From positions 310,001 to 374,000 of the forward strand of contig NZ_FNIV01000001.1 in the NCBI RefSeq assembly GCF_900104135.1: a DNA stretch of 64,000 bases, given 5' to 3'. The first letter of the stretch is position 1. The number at the start of each line of letters is the position of its first letter. The position numbers and the translations under genes are program-made. Below, piece by piece: positions 20,216 to 30,585 of this stretch. The DNA is from Halomonas shengliensis. Its GTDB lineage: Bacteria > Pseudomonadota > Gammaproteobacteria > Pseudomonadales > Halomonadaceae. The notes beneath the pieces were generated by a model, which did not search any database, was not told the DNA's origin, and was given only the letters and a program-made list of their open reading frames with translations.

Positions 20216-21332
20216 GGTATTGATGATTTCGGGGCTGGCCCTGGCGATAGCCGGCTGCGCCAGCCAGCAGGAGGCCCCCCGGCAGGTGCCGGTGCGCGAC
20301 CTCTCGGCCAGCCGTGCCGACGACGCGGCCAGCCACTACACGGTGGAGCGGGGCGATACCCTCTACGGGATCGCCTGGCGCCACGACATGGACTACCGCG
20401 ACCTGGCGCGCCTCAACCGCATCGGCCCGCCCTACCGCATCGAGCCGGGCCAGCGCCTGGTGCTCGACCCCGAGGCCGCCCGCGGCGAGGCCGGCGCCGA
20501 CGTTGACGCCGGCAGCGCGGTGGCGGTGGCCACGCCCCTCGGTGGTGCCCAGCCCCAGGACGACGCGGACGACATGGGCTGGCTGCTGCCCAGCGGCGAG
20601 ACCGAGGCGCGGCGGTCGTCAGGCGAGCCCCTCTCGGGCGATGCGGCAGCGGGCGGCGTCGCGGACGCAGAAAGCGACCAAGGCCCGGGGCCGGTCTACT
20701 CGCCGGACAGCCCCGGCGCCGATGGCAGCCTGAGCGAGCGTGACCTGGCCGAGCGCAGTGAGCGTGATGCCGCCACCGAGACGGCCGACGTCGCCGACCA
20801 GACCCAAGACGTGGCCGAGGCCGCAGCCGAGGAGGAGCCCGACCGGGAGAGTGCCGACGAGGCGTCGAGCGAGGCGGCCGCCGAGACCGATGCCGGCACC
20901 GCCGTGGCCGGCGGCACCCAGGGCGCCGATCGCGATTCGCGCACCTACACCCCGGTGGCCGAGGTGCCCTGGCAGTGGCCCGTCGACGGCGAGGTGGTGG
21001 GGCGTTTCGGCGACGGCGGCACCATCACCGCCGGCATTGATATCGCCGGGCAAAAGGGGCAACCTGTCAAGGCGGCGGGACCGGGCATCGTGGTCTATGC
21101 GGGCAGCGGCGTACGGGGGTACGGCCAGCTGATCCTGCTCAAGCACAACGACCAGTTCCTCAGCGCCTACGCCCACAACGACTCCCTGCGAGTCCGTGAG
21201 AATGACGTGGTCGAGGCTGGCGAGGTGATCGCCACCATGGGCGACAGCGATGCCGAGAGCGTCAGGCTCCACTTCGAGGTGCGCAAGGATGGTCAGCCCC
21301 AGGACCCACTGGAGTATCTGCCACCACGCTGA
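20208..21332 (+). CDS. nlpD: Murein hydrolase activator NlpD (LysM-LytM lipoprotein)
   Basis: This outer-membrane lipoprotein of 374 residues activates the amidase AmiC at the division site. It has a lipoprotein signal peptide with the lipobox IAGC (Cys18). A LysM peptidoglycan-binding domain lies at about residues 43-90 (YTVERGDTLYGIAWRHDMDY). A long acidic Ala/Glu/Asp linker follows, then a C-terminal LytM (M23) domain (GIDIAGQKGQPVKAAGPG...YAHNDSLRV). The metal-binding His is missing at GIDIAG, as in other NlpD proteins, so it is a catalytically dead activator. The ATG at 20208 has AAGGAGG upstream and overlaps the DUF368 gene. It precedes rpoS; in relatives an rpoS promoter lies inside nlpD. 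Confidence 0.94.
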   Translation: MRKVLMISGLALAIAGCASQQEAPRQVPVRDLSASRADDAASHYTVERGDTLYGIAWRHDMDYRDLARLNRIGPPYRIEPGQRLVLDPEAARGEAGADVDAGSAVAVATPLGGAQPQDDADDMGWLLPSGETEARRSSGEPLSGDAAAGGVADAESDQGPGPVYSPDSPGADGSLSERDLAERSERDAATETADVADQTQDVAEAAAEEEPDRESADEASSEAAAETDAGTAVAGGTQGADRDSRTYTPVAEVPWQWPVDGEVVGRFGDGGTITAGIDIAGQKGQPVKAAGPGIVVYAGSGVRGYGQLILLKHNDQFLSAYAHNDSLRVRENDVVEAGEVIATMGDSDAESVRLHFEVRKDGQPQDPLEYLPPR

Positions 21333-21342
21333 TGCCTCGCCC

Positions 21343-21408
21343 CGGTGGGCTCGCCCACCGAGTGTCACACAATAATAATCGGTAGCGCCGATGCTTCTCG
21401 GCATCGGC
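21343..21408 (+). promoter_or_regulatory. Two hairpins in the nlpD-rpoS gap (rpoS leader)
   Basis: The 105-bp gap holds two strong stem-loops: 21343-21360 (CGGTGGGC-TC-GCCCACCG, just after the nlpD stop) and 21387-21408 (GCCGATGC-TTCTCG-GCATCGGC). Neither is followed by a T run, so they do not look like intrinsic terminators. If rpoS is transcribed from within nlpD, both would be part of its 5' leader. They could influence translation or RNA stability. Confidence 0.55.
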
Positions 21409-21437
21409 CACAGGACGCAAGCACGGGGTAGCCATCG

Positions 21438-22424
21438 ATGAGCATGCTTGAACGGGACCTTCAGGATGTGGATCTTGACGCGCTCGAGGAGAAGGAGGAC
21501 GAGATCGTCGATAGCATCGACGACGAGACCCGCGAGGAGGACGAGGCCGCCTTCGAGAAGGCGTTGAATCGCGAGGACCGCTACAGTCACCAGAGCCTCG
21601 ACGCCACTCAGATCTACCTCAACGAGATCGGTTTCTCGCCGCTGCTCACCCCCGAGGAGGAGGTCTTCTACGGCCGCCTGGCCCAGAAAGGGGATCCGCT
21701 GGGCCGTTCGCGGATGATCGAGTCCAACCTGCGCCTGGTGGTCAAGATCGCCCGGCGCTACCTCAACCGCGGCCTGTCGCTGCTCGATCTGATCGAGGAG
21801 GGCAACCTCGGCCTGATCCGCGCGGTAGAGAAGTTCGATCCCGAGCGCGGCTTCCGCTTCTCCACCTACGCCACCTGGTGGATCCGCCAGACCATCGAGC
21901 GGGCGCTGATGAACCAGACCCGCACGATTCGCCTGCCGATCCATGTGGTCAAGGAGCTCAACATCTACCTGCGCGCGGCCCGCGAGCTGACCCAGAAGCT
22001 CGACCACGAGGCCACCGCGGAGGAGATCGCCGAACACCTCGACAAGCCGGTGGCGACGGTCAAGAAGATGATGGGGCTCAACGAGCGCATCTCCTCGGTG
22101 GACTACCCGGTGGGCGGCGACAGCGACAAGCCGCTGATCGAGACCCTGGCCGACGACAACGAGCACGGCCCCGAGTCCAGCCTGCTGGATGGCGACGTCA
22201 AGCAGCATGTCGACGAGTGGCTCTCCGAGCTCACCGATAAGCAGCGCGAGGTGGTGGTGCGCCGCTTCGGCCTGCGCGGCCACGAGGCCGCCACCCTGGA
22301 ACAGGTGGGCGAGGAGATCGGCCTGACCCGGGAGCGGGTGCGCCAGATTCAGGTCGAGGCGCTTAAGAAGCTGCGTCGGGTGCTGGAGAAGCAGGGCCTC
22401 AACCTGGAGGCCATCTTCGAGTAG
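21438..22424 (+). CDS. rpoS: RNA polymerase sigma factor RpoS
   Basis: This is the stationary-phase and general-stress sigma factor (328 residues), which matters for osmotic stress in halophiles. All sigma-70 regions are in order. Region 1.2 is [21 protein letters not shown]. Region 2 holds [27 protein letters not shown] and [19 protein letters not shown]. Region 3 is [18 protein letters not shown]. Region 4 has the helix-turn-helix [26 protein letters not shown]. The acidic N-terminus without a long region 1.1, and the place after nlpD, separate it from RpoD. Hairpins upstream and a terminator downstream delimit its transcript. Confidence 0.97.
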   Translation: MSMLERDLQDVDLDALEEKEDEIVDSIDDETREEDEAAFEKALNREDRYSHQSLDATQIYLNEIGFSPLLTPEEEVFYGRLAQKGDPLGRSRMIESNLRLVVKIARRYLNRGLSLLDLIEEGNLGLIRAVEKFDPERGFRFSTYATWWIRQTIERALMNQTRTIRLPIHVVKELNIYLRAARELTQKLDHEATAEEIAEHLDKPVATVKKMMGLNERISSVDYPVGGDSDKPLIETLADDNEHGPESSLLDGDVKQHVDEWLSELTDKQREVVVRRFGLRGHEAATLEQVGEEIGLTRERVRQIQVEALKKLRRVLEKQGLNLEAIFE

Positions 22425-22476
22425 TGGGTAGAGATTCCTGCTGGAATGCTCCCTTCCTTTAGCGTGATCACAAGGA

Positions 22477-22505
22477 AAACCGCCGTCGATACGGCGGTTT
22501 CTTCC
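22477..22505 (+). terminator. Rho-independent terminator after rpoS
   Basis: A perfect 10-bp stem (AAACCGCCGT / ACGGCGGTTT) with a CGAT loop lies 52 bp after the rpoS stop. The stem ends in TTT and is followed by CTTCC. It separates rpoS from alr. Confidence 0.85.
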
Positions 22506-22569
22506 GTGATTTCGCCGTCCATTCCGAAGATAATGCCGGGTTGTTCCGTTCGCTGACCTGGAGTTCGCC

Positions 22570-23676
22570 ATGGCCCGGCCGCTGACCGCCGAGATCGACC
22601 TCGACGCCCTGCGCCACAACTACCGTCTCGCCTGCGAGTGCTCGCCCGAGAGCCGCTGCGTCGCCGTGCTAAAGGCCGACGCCTACGGCCACGGCGCGGT
22701 GGCCTGCGCCCGTGCCCTGGAGGGGCTCGCCCCGGCCTTTGCCGTGGCCTGCATCGAGGAGGCGGTGACCCTGCGCGAGGCGGGCATCGCCACCCCCATC
22801 GTGCTGCTCGAGGGCATCTTCAGCGCCGATGAGCTTCACCGGGTGGACGAACTGGGCCTGTGGATGGCGGTCCACAGCGACTGGCAGCTCGACGCGCTGC
22901 TCGCCCATCGCCCGGCGCGCCCCATCCCGGTGTGGCTCAAGGTGGACTCCGGCATGCATCGCCTGGGCTTCCCGCCCGAGCGGGCCGAGGCGGCCTGGCG
23001 TCGCCTGCAGGCCGCCCCCGACCACGCCTGCGACCTGCAGCTGATGAGCCACTTCGCCACCGCCGACCTGGTGGAGGGGGCCTACTTCGAGGCGCAGATG
23101 GCGCGCCTGACGGCCCTCGCCGAGCGCCTCGACGCCTCGCTGTGCCTGGCCAACTCGCCGGCCACCCTGGCGCGGCCTTCCGCCCACGGCGCCTGGAACC
23201 GCCCCGGGGTGATGCTCTACGGCAGCGACCCGCTGGAGGCCGCCAACGCGGCCAGCCGCCGCCTGGCGCCGGTGATGACGCTGCGCTCGGCGATCATCGC
23301 TGTGCGCGAGCTGCCCGCCGGCGAGCCGGTGGGCTACGGCGGGCGCTGGGTGACCCCGCGCCCCTCGCGCATCGGGGTGGTAGCCGCCGGCTACGGCGAC
23401 GGCTATGACCGCCACGCGGTGGACGGCACCCCGGTGCTGGTCGAGGGGCGGCGCACCAGGATCGCCGGCAAGGTCTCCATGGACATGCTTACCGTGGACC
23501 TGACCGACCTTCCCGAGGCCGACATCGGCAGCGAGGTGGTGTTGTGGGGGCGGGCGGCCACCGGCGAGGTGCTCTCGGTGGACGAGGTGGCCCACCACTG
23601 CGACACCATCAGCTACACCCTGCTCACCGGGGTGCTGCCCCGGGTGCCGAGGCGCTATCATGGGCAGCCCCGCTAG
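22570..23676 (+). CDS. alr: Alanine racemase
   Basis: This PLP-dependent enzyme (368 residues) makes D-alanine for peptidoglycan. The PLP lysine is in AVLKADAYGHGAV near residue 35, and WLKVDSGMHRLGF lies in the barrel. The catalytic Tyr is in AAGYGDGYDRH, and the C-terminal SMDMLTVDLTDLP is conserved. The N-terminus MARPLTAEIDLDALRHNY fits the family. It starts a rightward pair with the downstream acyltransferase (17-bp gap). Confidence 0.95.
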   Translation: MARPLTAEIDLDALRHNYRLACECSPESRCVAVLKADAYGHGAVACARALEGLAPAFAVACIEEAVTLREAGIATPIVLLEGIFSADELHRVDELGLWMAVHSDWQLDALLAHRPARPIPVWLKVDSGMHRLGFPPERAEAAWRRLQAAPDHACDLQLMSHFATADLVEGAYFEAQMARLTALAERLDASLCLANSPATLARPSAHGAWNRPGVMLYGSDPLEAANAASRRLAPVMTLRSAIIAVRELPAGEPVGYGGRWVTPRPSRIGVVAAGYGDGYDRHAVDGTPVLVEGRRTRIAGKVSMDMLTVDLTDLPEADIGSEVVLWGRAATGEVLSVDEVAHHCDTISYTLLTGVLPRVPRRYHGQPR

Positions 23677-23693
23677 CTCGACAGGAAGCCCGC

Positions 23694-24608
23694 ATGTCCA
23701 GGGACGACGCCTCGACGAACTTCGCCCACCCCCGTTACTGGCCGGTGTGGCTGGCCATCGGCGCCATGCACCTCGTCGCCTGGCTGCCCTGGGGCCTCAA
23801 GATCCTGGTCGGCAAGGCGATTGGCCTGGCCGCCTGGCGCTTCGCCCGGCGCCGTCGGCATATCACCGAGACCAACCTGCGGCTCTGCTTCCCCGAACTC
23901 GATGAGCAGCAGCACCGGTCGCTGGTCAGGGAGACCTTCATCGCCAACGGCATCGGCATCATGGAGACCGCCACCGCCTGGTGCCGCGACCCGGAGCACC
24001 TGCGCCACCGCGTCACCTTCAAGGGCCAGGAGCACATGGCCCGGGTGCAGGCGCAAGGGAAGGGCGCCCTGATCATCGGCGTGCACTTCTCCACCCTCGA
24101 CCTGGGCGGCGCCCTGCACTCGCTGTTCTTCCCCGCCGACGCCGTCTACCGCCCCCATGACAACCCGCTCTTCGAGCGCTTCATGACCCGGGCGCGCAAC
24201 CGCATCTTCGGCGAGACCATCGACCGCTTCGACCTGCGCGGCGTGGTGCGCCGCATCAAGGCGGGCCATAGTGTCTGGTACTCGCCGGACCAGGACTTCG
24301 GGCGCGACGCCAGCGTGTTCGCTCCCTTCTTCGGCATCCCGGCCGCCACGGTGAAGATGACCGCGCGCATCGCCCGCATGACCGGTGCCCCGGTGATGCC
24401 GCTGATCTTCCACCGCAACCCGGACAATCGCACCTACACCCTGGAGTACCTGCCGCCGCTGGAGAATTACCCCAGCGACGACGAGGTGGCCGACGCGGCC
24501 AGGGTCAACGCCTTCATCGAGGCCGCCATCCGTCGCCACCCCGAGCAGTACCTGTGGCTGCACCGACGCTTCAAGACCCGTCCCGAGGGCGAGCCGGGGC
24601 TCTACTGA
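23694..24608 (+). CDS. LpxL/HtrB-family lipid A acyltransferase
   Basis: This is a predicted inner-membrane lysophospholipid-type acyltransferase of 304 residues that adds a secondary acyl chain to Kdo2-lipid IV(A). It has an N-terminal hydrophobic anchor (WLAIGAMHLVAWLPWGL). The catalytic HX4D motif is HFSTLD near residue 131. YSPDQDFG and VMPLIFHRNPDNRTYTLEYLPPLENYP are typical of LpxL. The ATG at 23694 is preceded by AGGAAG. It follows alr closely and its 3' end overlaps the convergent DUF2254 gene by 7 nt. LpxL and LpxM/LpxP cannot be separated from sequence alone. Confidence 0.9.
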   Translation: MSRDDASTNFAHPRYWPVWLAIGAMHLVAWLPWGLKILVGKAIGLAAWRFARRRRHITETNLRLCFPELDEQQHRSLVRETFIANGIGIMETATAWCRDPEHLRHRVTFKGQEHMARVQAQGKGALIIGVHFSTLDLGGALHSLFFPADAVYRPHDNPLFERFMTRARNRIFGETIDRFDLRGVVRRIKAGHSVWYSPDQDFGRDASVFAPFFGIPAATVKMTARIARMTGAPVMPLIFHRNPDNRTYTLEYLPPLENYPSDDEVADAARVNAFIEAAIRRHPEQYLWLHRRFKTRPEGEPGLY

Positions 24609-25960
24609 GCTCTCTCCACGGCCAAGCTTGCCCTCGGTGGCGGCAGCTGCAGCGGCAGGTCCAGGCGGTGAGCGCCGGTGCTCAGCCGCGCCTCGATGAA
24701 ATGCCGGTCGAGCGGGTGGCGGGCGGCCTCGGCCAGCGTTTCGATGACCCGCTCGGCGTGGGCCTGCAGCGCCTCCCGTGACTCTCCCTCGGCGAACAGC
24801 GAGAGGCTCTTGAGCGCCTTGAGCAGCGCCAGGCCGATGCTCACGTCCTGCCGACCATAGCTCAGGATGGGCTGGAAGAGGCGGTAGAGCAGGTCATCGA
24901 AGCGTGCCAGCGGCCAGGTCACCCGCACCCGGCCCTCCGCGTCGAGCAGGCAGTTGCTGGGTTGCCAGCGCAGCTGGCGGGCCAGCAGGTCGGTCAGCCG
25001 GTGGATGCAGAGCCGCGCCGTGCCGGGATCGTTGATGCCTGGCGAGAGTGCCTTGATGGCGACCTCCATGAGTTGGCTCATGCCATAGAGATGATGGTCG
25101 GCGATCGACTCTCCCTCCAGGTAGGTGAGGGTGGCGCGAGCCTCCGCGCACCAGGCCTCGTCGGGGGCGTCCTCGGCCTCCAGCGACAGGATCGGCAGCC
25201 CCTCCACCACATAGTCCCCGAAGCGGAAGTGCAGGGTCACCCGTCCCTCGACGCGTGCCGCCAGCTCGCCCAGGGCGGACAGGTCGGCGTTCTGCAGGTA
25301 GCCGGCGCGCCGGGCGTGGATCACATGGCGAGGGTTGTCGGTGGGCACCACGGTAGGCAGGTAGCGCCAGCGCTCGCCCTGCTGACGTGCCTGGAGGCGT
25401 TCCAGGGCCAAGCGGGTGGCACGGTGCAGGTCCGAGGCCACGGCATCGATCTGGATCGACTCAGACACGTTGTGAATGAAGTAGACGAACAGCCCCAGGC
25501 AGTGGACGACCATGGCACAGGCGAGGTAGATCGCCAGCGAGCGCCAGGTCGTCTCGCCGCCGGCGACATCCGGCACGATCAGCAGCATCAGGATGAACAG
25601 GATGGTGCCCAGGTAGTGGCCCAGCACCCACTGGTGGGGCCGTTCGGTGACCAGGCCGAACACCAGCTTATGGGAGAACTGGCCGCCGGCCTGGGAGAGC
25701 ACCGACATCACCATCGAGAAGCTGAACACCATCAGCGAGATCATGCCGCCGAGCAGGGCCGCCAGCAGCGCGCGGGTCGCCTCCGGCGCTTCCAGGCCCA
25801 GGGCGGTGAGCAGGCCCGGCAGCTGCTGGTTGGAGACCGGCAGCAGCAGGGCGGCGAGTCCCAGCAGTGCGTAGACGACCGCCAGCAGGGAGGGCAGGTA
25901 GGCGATGCTCTGGCGATAGGCCTTGAGCAGGTGGAGGGGCCAGGAGAGCAGGGCGCGCAT
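24602..25960 (-). CDS. DUF2254 family membrane protein
   Basis: This 452-residue predicted inner-membrane protein has four N-terminal membrane segments within the first ~165 residues (for example LPSLLAVVYALLGLAALLLPV, MISLMVFSFSMVMSVLSQA, GTILFILMLLIVPDV, LAIYLACAMVVHCLGLFVYFIH). A cytoplasmic C-terminal region contains the conserved AIKALSPGINDPGTARLCIHRL. The motif and topology match DUF2254. Its function is unknown. A GAGGAG precedes the start. It is a single gene, convergent with the acyltransferase, and downstream of the IS. Confidence 0.88.
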   Translation of the reverse strand: MRALLSWPLHLLKAYRQSIAYLPSLLAVVYALLGLAALLLPVSNQQLPGLLTALGLEAPEATRALLAALLGGMISLMVFSFSMVMSVLSQAGGQFSHKLVFGLVTERPHQWVLGHYLGTILFILMLLIVPDVAGGETTWRSLAIYLACAMVVHCLGLFVYFIHNVSESIQIDAVASDLHRATRLALERLQARQQGERWRYLPTVVPTDNPRHVIHARRAGYLQNADLSALGELAARVEGRVTLHFRFGDYVVEGLPILSLEAEDAPDEAWCAEARATLTYLEGESIADHHLYGMSQLMEVAIKALSPGINDPGTARLCIHRLTDLLARQLRWQPSNCLLDAEGRVRVTWPLARFDDLLYRLFQPILSYGRQDVSIGLALLKALKSLSLFAEGESREALQAHAERVIETLAEAARHPLDRHFIEARLSTGAHRLDLPLQLPPPRASLAVERAQ

Positions 25961-26034
25961 GAGTGACTCCTCGCGGAACGAGCCTCCCTTATGGCGCGTC
26001 TCGCCGTTCGGGGCAACCCCGCTTGTTACCCACT

Positions 26035-26062
26035 AGCCATAAGCCATAAGCCGTAAGCCATA
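26035..26062. repeat. Heptamer tandem repeat (AGCCATA)x4
   Basis: Four tandem 7-bp units, the third with one change (AGCCGTA), lie just left of the IS and run into its target duplication. Before insertion these repeats abutted the ettA terminator. They may be a slippage-prone intergenic tract. Confidence 0.8.
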
Positions 26063-26068
26063 AGAAAA

Positions 26069-27397
26069 GGTTCATCGCACTTTGCCGGGAAACGCGGCAC
26101 GGATCTTCAGGAAAAAGTACGCCGTGTCGCGGTACCCGTAGGCCATCCGCTTGATGACCTTGATCCGGTTGTTCATCCCCTCCAGCACACTGGTGTTCAG
26201 CCGGTGTCGGGTGCTGGATAGGATTCCTTCAAGGTACGGGGCCAGCCGCTTGGCGAAGCGTCCCAGGGCCTCAATGCCGCTGCTGGTGGTCATGTCGTAC
26301 CATTCCTGCCAAGCGTTTCGGGCGGTGGCCTCGTCATCCGCAAACCACAGGGTCTTGAGCTGGTCCTTGAGCAGGTACGCCGTGGTCAATGACGCATTGG
26401 CCGCCAACAGCTCCTCCAACCTCACTGCCTGCTCGGGCTTGAGGTTGTCGGCATTGCGCAGCAGCAACCAGCGGCTGCCCTTGATCACCTTACGGGCGGC
26501 CTTGTCGTCGCGCAGCTGATTGGCCTGATCGACGCGGACCCGATCCATCACCTCGCGTCCATACTTGGCCACGACATGGAAACGGTCATAAACCACCTCG
26601 GCGTTGGGACACTGGGCCTTCACCTCGAGATCGAAGGCCGAATTCATGTCCATGGCGACCGCCTCGATCTGCTCTCGTGCCTCGCCAAGCCACTCGAAGA
26701 AGGGGCGGATCGCCTCACGGGATCGGCCCTCGCCGATCCACACCACCTGCTGGGTGTCGGCGCAGGCGACCACCGTGGCGTAGCGGTGCCCCTTGTGCAG
26801 GGCGAACTCGTCCATCATCAGGCGCCGCAGCCGTGTCGGGTCTGGTGCCGGTAGGTCGCGTTGCAGGCGCAGCTTGTCGATGGTTTTGACGGTGTGCCAG
26901 TGCAAGCCGACCAGCTCCGCAACATGTCGAATCGGCAGCAGCGTAACCAGACGCTCCACCCACTGGCGCAACGTGGTGGTGACCGGTGAGCGCCCCGGTA
27001 ACCAGTCGATGCGCTCCCGTGTCGGACCGCAGACAGGGCAGCGAAGGCGGCGTACTGGGACGTTGAGCTCCACCCGGTAGATCAGCAGCGGCGCCTCACG
27101 AACGCGCCGGCGATGCACGTCATGTACCAGGAAACAGGCATGGTCGCAGCCGCTGCAGACCGGCGGAATCCGATCATCGGGCTCCAGCTGGAGCCGCAGC
27201 GTTTGGGGGGCCAGGAACTCGTGGTGAACGACGGTGAACCCTTTCCAGAACAGGCAGAGCGGGGTAGCATCCATGGCAACGGCGGTATCCGTGAGCAGAC
27301 GTTTGTGGTGAACATCAGCTTACTCGGATTTACCGCCGTTTCTCTATCCTGCCTTCGCTCCACGCCCCGACCGTTTCACGCCAGTCTGCGAAGAACC
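26069..27397 (-). mobile_element. ISL3-family insertion sequence, complete
   Basis: This 1329-bp element carries one transposase gene. Its ends are inverted repeats: GGTTCATCGCACTTTGCCGG at 26069 against GGTTCTTCGCAGACTGGCGT read inwards from 27397, about 20 of 26 positions identical. It is flanked by a perfect 8-bp direct repeat TAAGAAAA at 26061-26068 and 27398-27405, the duplication length expected for ISL3. The intact ORF and perfect duplication suggest a recent, possibly active insertion. It landed on the T-tract side of the ettA terminator. Confidence 0.95.
26072..27274 (-). CDS. ISL3 family transposase
   Basis: This 400-residue transposase has an N-terminal zinc-finger-like domain (CSGCDHACF...RCPVCG at about residues 41-82). 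A helix-turn-helix follows (HVAELVGLHWHTVKTIDKL). The DDE catalytic domain has Asp in RLMMDEFALHKGHRYATV, Asp in AVAMDMNSAFDL, and Glu in VLEGMNNRIKVIKRMAYGYRD. Length and motifs match ISL3. The stop codon lies only three bases inside the left inverted repeat, and the gene is uninterrupted. Confidence 0.95.
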   Translation of the reverse strand: MDATPLCLFWKGFTVVHHEFLAPQTLRLQLEPDDRIPPVCSGCDHACFLVHDVHRRRVREAPLLIYRVELNVPVRRLRCPVCGPTRERIDWLPGRSPVTTTLRQWVERLVTLLPIRHVAELVGLHWHTVKTIDKLRLQRDLPAPDPTRLRRLMMDEFALHKGHRYATVVACADTQQVVWIGEGRSREAIRPFFEWLGEAREQIEAVAMDMNSAFDLEVKAQCPNAEVVYDRFHVVAKYGREVMDRVRVDQANQLRDDKAARKVIKGSRWLLLRNADNLKPEQAVRLEELLAANASLTTAYLLKDQLKTLWFADDEATARNAWQEWYDMTTSSGIEALGRFAKRLAPYLEGILSSTRHRLNTSVLEGMNNRIKVIKRMAYGYRDTAYFFLKIRAAFPGKVR

Positions 27398-27403
27398 TAA
27401 GAA

Positions 27404-27433
27404 AACCCCACAGACACTGGAGTCTGTGGGGTT
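27404..27433 (-). terminator. Rho-independent terminator after ettA
   Basis: A perfect 12-bp stem, AACCCCACAGAC / GTCTGTGGGGTT with a 6-nt loop, lies about 50 bp beyond the ettA stop. On the minus strand it is followed by TTTTCTTA, a terminator T tract. The 8-bp IS target duplication overlaps this T tract. Confidence 0.88.
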
Positions 27434-27485
27434 GGCTTTCTTAAGCGGAACAACAGCTTATAGATTACCGCTCCGGCGAAGCCGG

Positions 27486-29174
<1,689 letters not shown>

Positions 29175-29319
29175 CTTAATAACACCTATAGGCTTGTGAA
29201 TTCATGACTTTAGAAGATTTTTGAGCGCTTGGCGCAAAATAAAAAAAGTTATTTTTAGGTTGGCCACCCTATTATTCTTTACTATACTAAGAAAAGTCAA
29301 GTTTTGGGGCGGGGTGGTC

Positions 29320-30585
29320 ATGGGTTGCAAGGTCGTAGAAATAACGTGCAACGGCGCTAGGAGAAAGGTGCTGGTGCAAGAGCACATGCCTCTTTACTAC
29401 CCGAATCTTTATGTGACTCTTGAGCAGTCGAGTCGGGCATTAAACACACAGCAAAAATATTTAGAGCATATCGGGTTGCTTGAAGACTTTCTTGAGTATG
29501 AATCAATTAATCTGATAAAACGCTTGGAAGATCGCCTTAAGTCATGCTATTTAACTGATAGTGAAATTTCAAGATTCGTTGCGGATGCCGCATTAACTAA
29601 AAAAACTCTGGATAAAAGGTACGCAGACTTGCGTCTTCTACCAGCGGGCTATGAAACGGTAGGTAGAACTCACGCACAGCAACGTCTTGAAGCTGTGCGT
29701 GACTACCTCAAGTTTCTTTATGACAAGCTAGGTGATGAAGCGACACGAGATGCAGCCGTTAATGATGTTGAGCGACGTTTTAATAGAAAAATAAAGGCCG
29801 CCAAGCCTGCTTGGAAAAAGAGGAAAAACGAAGAGATGAAAGGGTTGGATAATCAGGAGCGTGCTCGCTTGTTAGAGGTCATGCATCCTGAAAGCTCCAA
29901 GAGTCCCTTCGCAAATAAATCGCTGAGGCTGCGTAATTATATTATCCTTCTCCTGGGTCTTGAGCTGGGGCTACGTCGCTCCGAAATGCTGCTTATTAAG
30001 CTCAACGATATTCATTGGCACAGCGGGAAACTCTCAGTTGTCAATCTTGAGGATGAGAAAATCGACCCGCGTGCTCTGGCACCACAATTCAAAACCCACG
30101 AACGCATGCTGCAAATGAGTGATAACCTTATCTGGGCGCTACAGGAGTATGTAGATACTCACCGTATCATGACGAAGGGGCCGTCTGAGGCGAAAAAAAA
30201 TCCGTTTTTGCTTGTGTCTCATAGACGAAATGAAGGTAAACCTTTAAGCATCAAAGCGCTGGATGGCGTTTTCCCCCGAGTCGGCAAGGTGGCACCTGAG
30301 CTGGCTCACATTCATCCCCATATTCTAAGGCATGACTCGGTCTACACGATGCTTGAAAGCATGCGCGAGGAGCTTGAAAAGCTCACGCCAGAGGATCGCA
30401 CAACTCAAGTTCAAAAGACCCTCACTTGGATGTTTGGGTGGAGTCCTGAATCGAGCATGCCGGGACTCTACGGGGCGAAGTTCTGGAAAGAAGAAGCAGA
30501 TAAGGCAATGAAAACACGCTCGGGTAGATTCAAGGTGACCAGGAAGGGTGATGAGGCTGAAATTTTCAAGGGATACGCAGAATGA
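29320..30585 (+). CDS. Tyrosine recombinase 1 of the island mobility module
   Basis: This 421-residue site-specific recombinase has an N-terminal core-binding part (about residues 30-180) and a C-terminal catalytic domain. The catalytic Arg is in LGLRRSEMLLIKL, the His-x-x-Arg box is HPHILRHD, and the nucleophile Tyr is probably in MPGLYGAKFW. The ATG at 29320 is preferred to an upstream frame start because the added 33 residues look unlike the family. It is AT-richer than ettA and lies head-to-head with it. The stop overlaps the next recombinase by 4 nt. In composition and order it resembles the first recombinase of Tn554-like or gamma-mobile-trio modules; exact membership is not proven. Confidence 0.85.
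   Translation: MGCKVVEITCNGARRKVLVQEHMPLYYPNLYVTLEQSSRALNTQQKYLEHIGLLEDFLEYESINLIKRLEDRLKSCYLTDSEISRFVADAALTKKTLDKRYADLRLLPAGYETVGRTHAQQRLEAVRDYLKFLYDKLGDEATRDAAVNDVERRFNRKIKAAKPAWKKRKNEEMKGLDNQERARLLEVMHPESSKSPFANKSLRLRNYIILLLGLELGLRRSEMLLIKLNDIHWHSGKLSVVNLEDEKIDPRALAPQFKTHERMLQMSDNLIWALQEYVDTHRIMTKGPSEAKKNPFLLVSHRRNEGKPLSIKALDGVFPRVGKVAPELAHIHPHILRHDSVYTMLESMREELEKLTPEDRTTQVQKTLTWMFGWSPESSMPGLYGAKFWKEEADKAMKTRSGRFKVTRKGDEAEIFKGYAE

Noticed and set aside
29175-29320. tRNA gene as integration target at the left island edge
   Set aside because: No cloverleaf-like sequence or tRNA 3' end is visible between ettA and the first recombinase.
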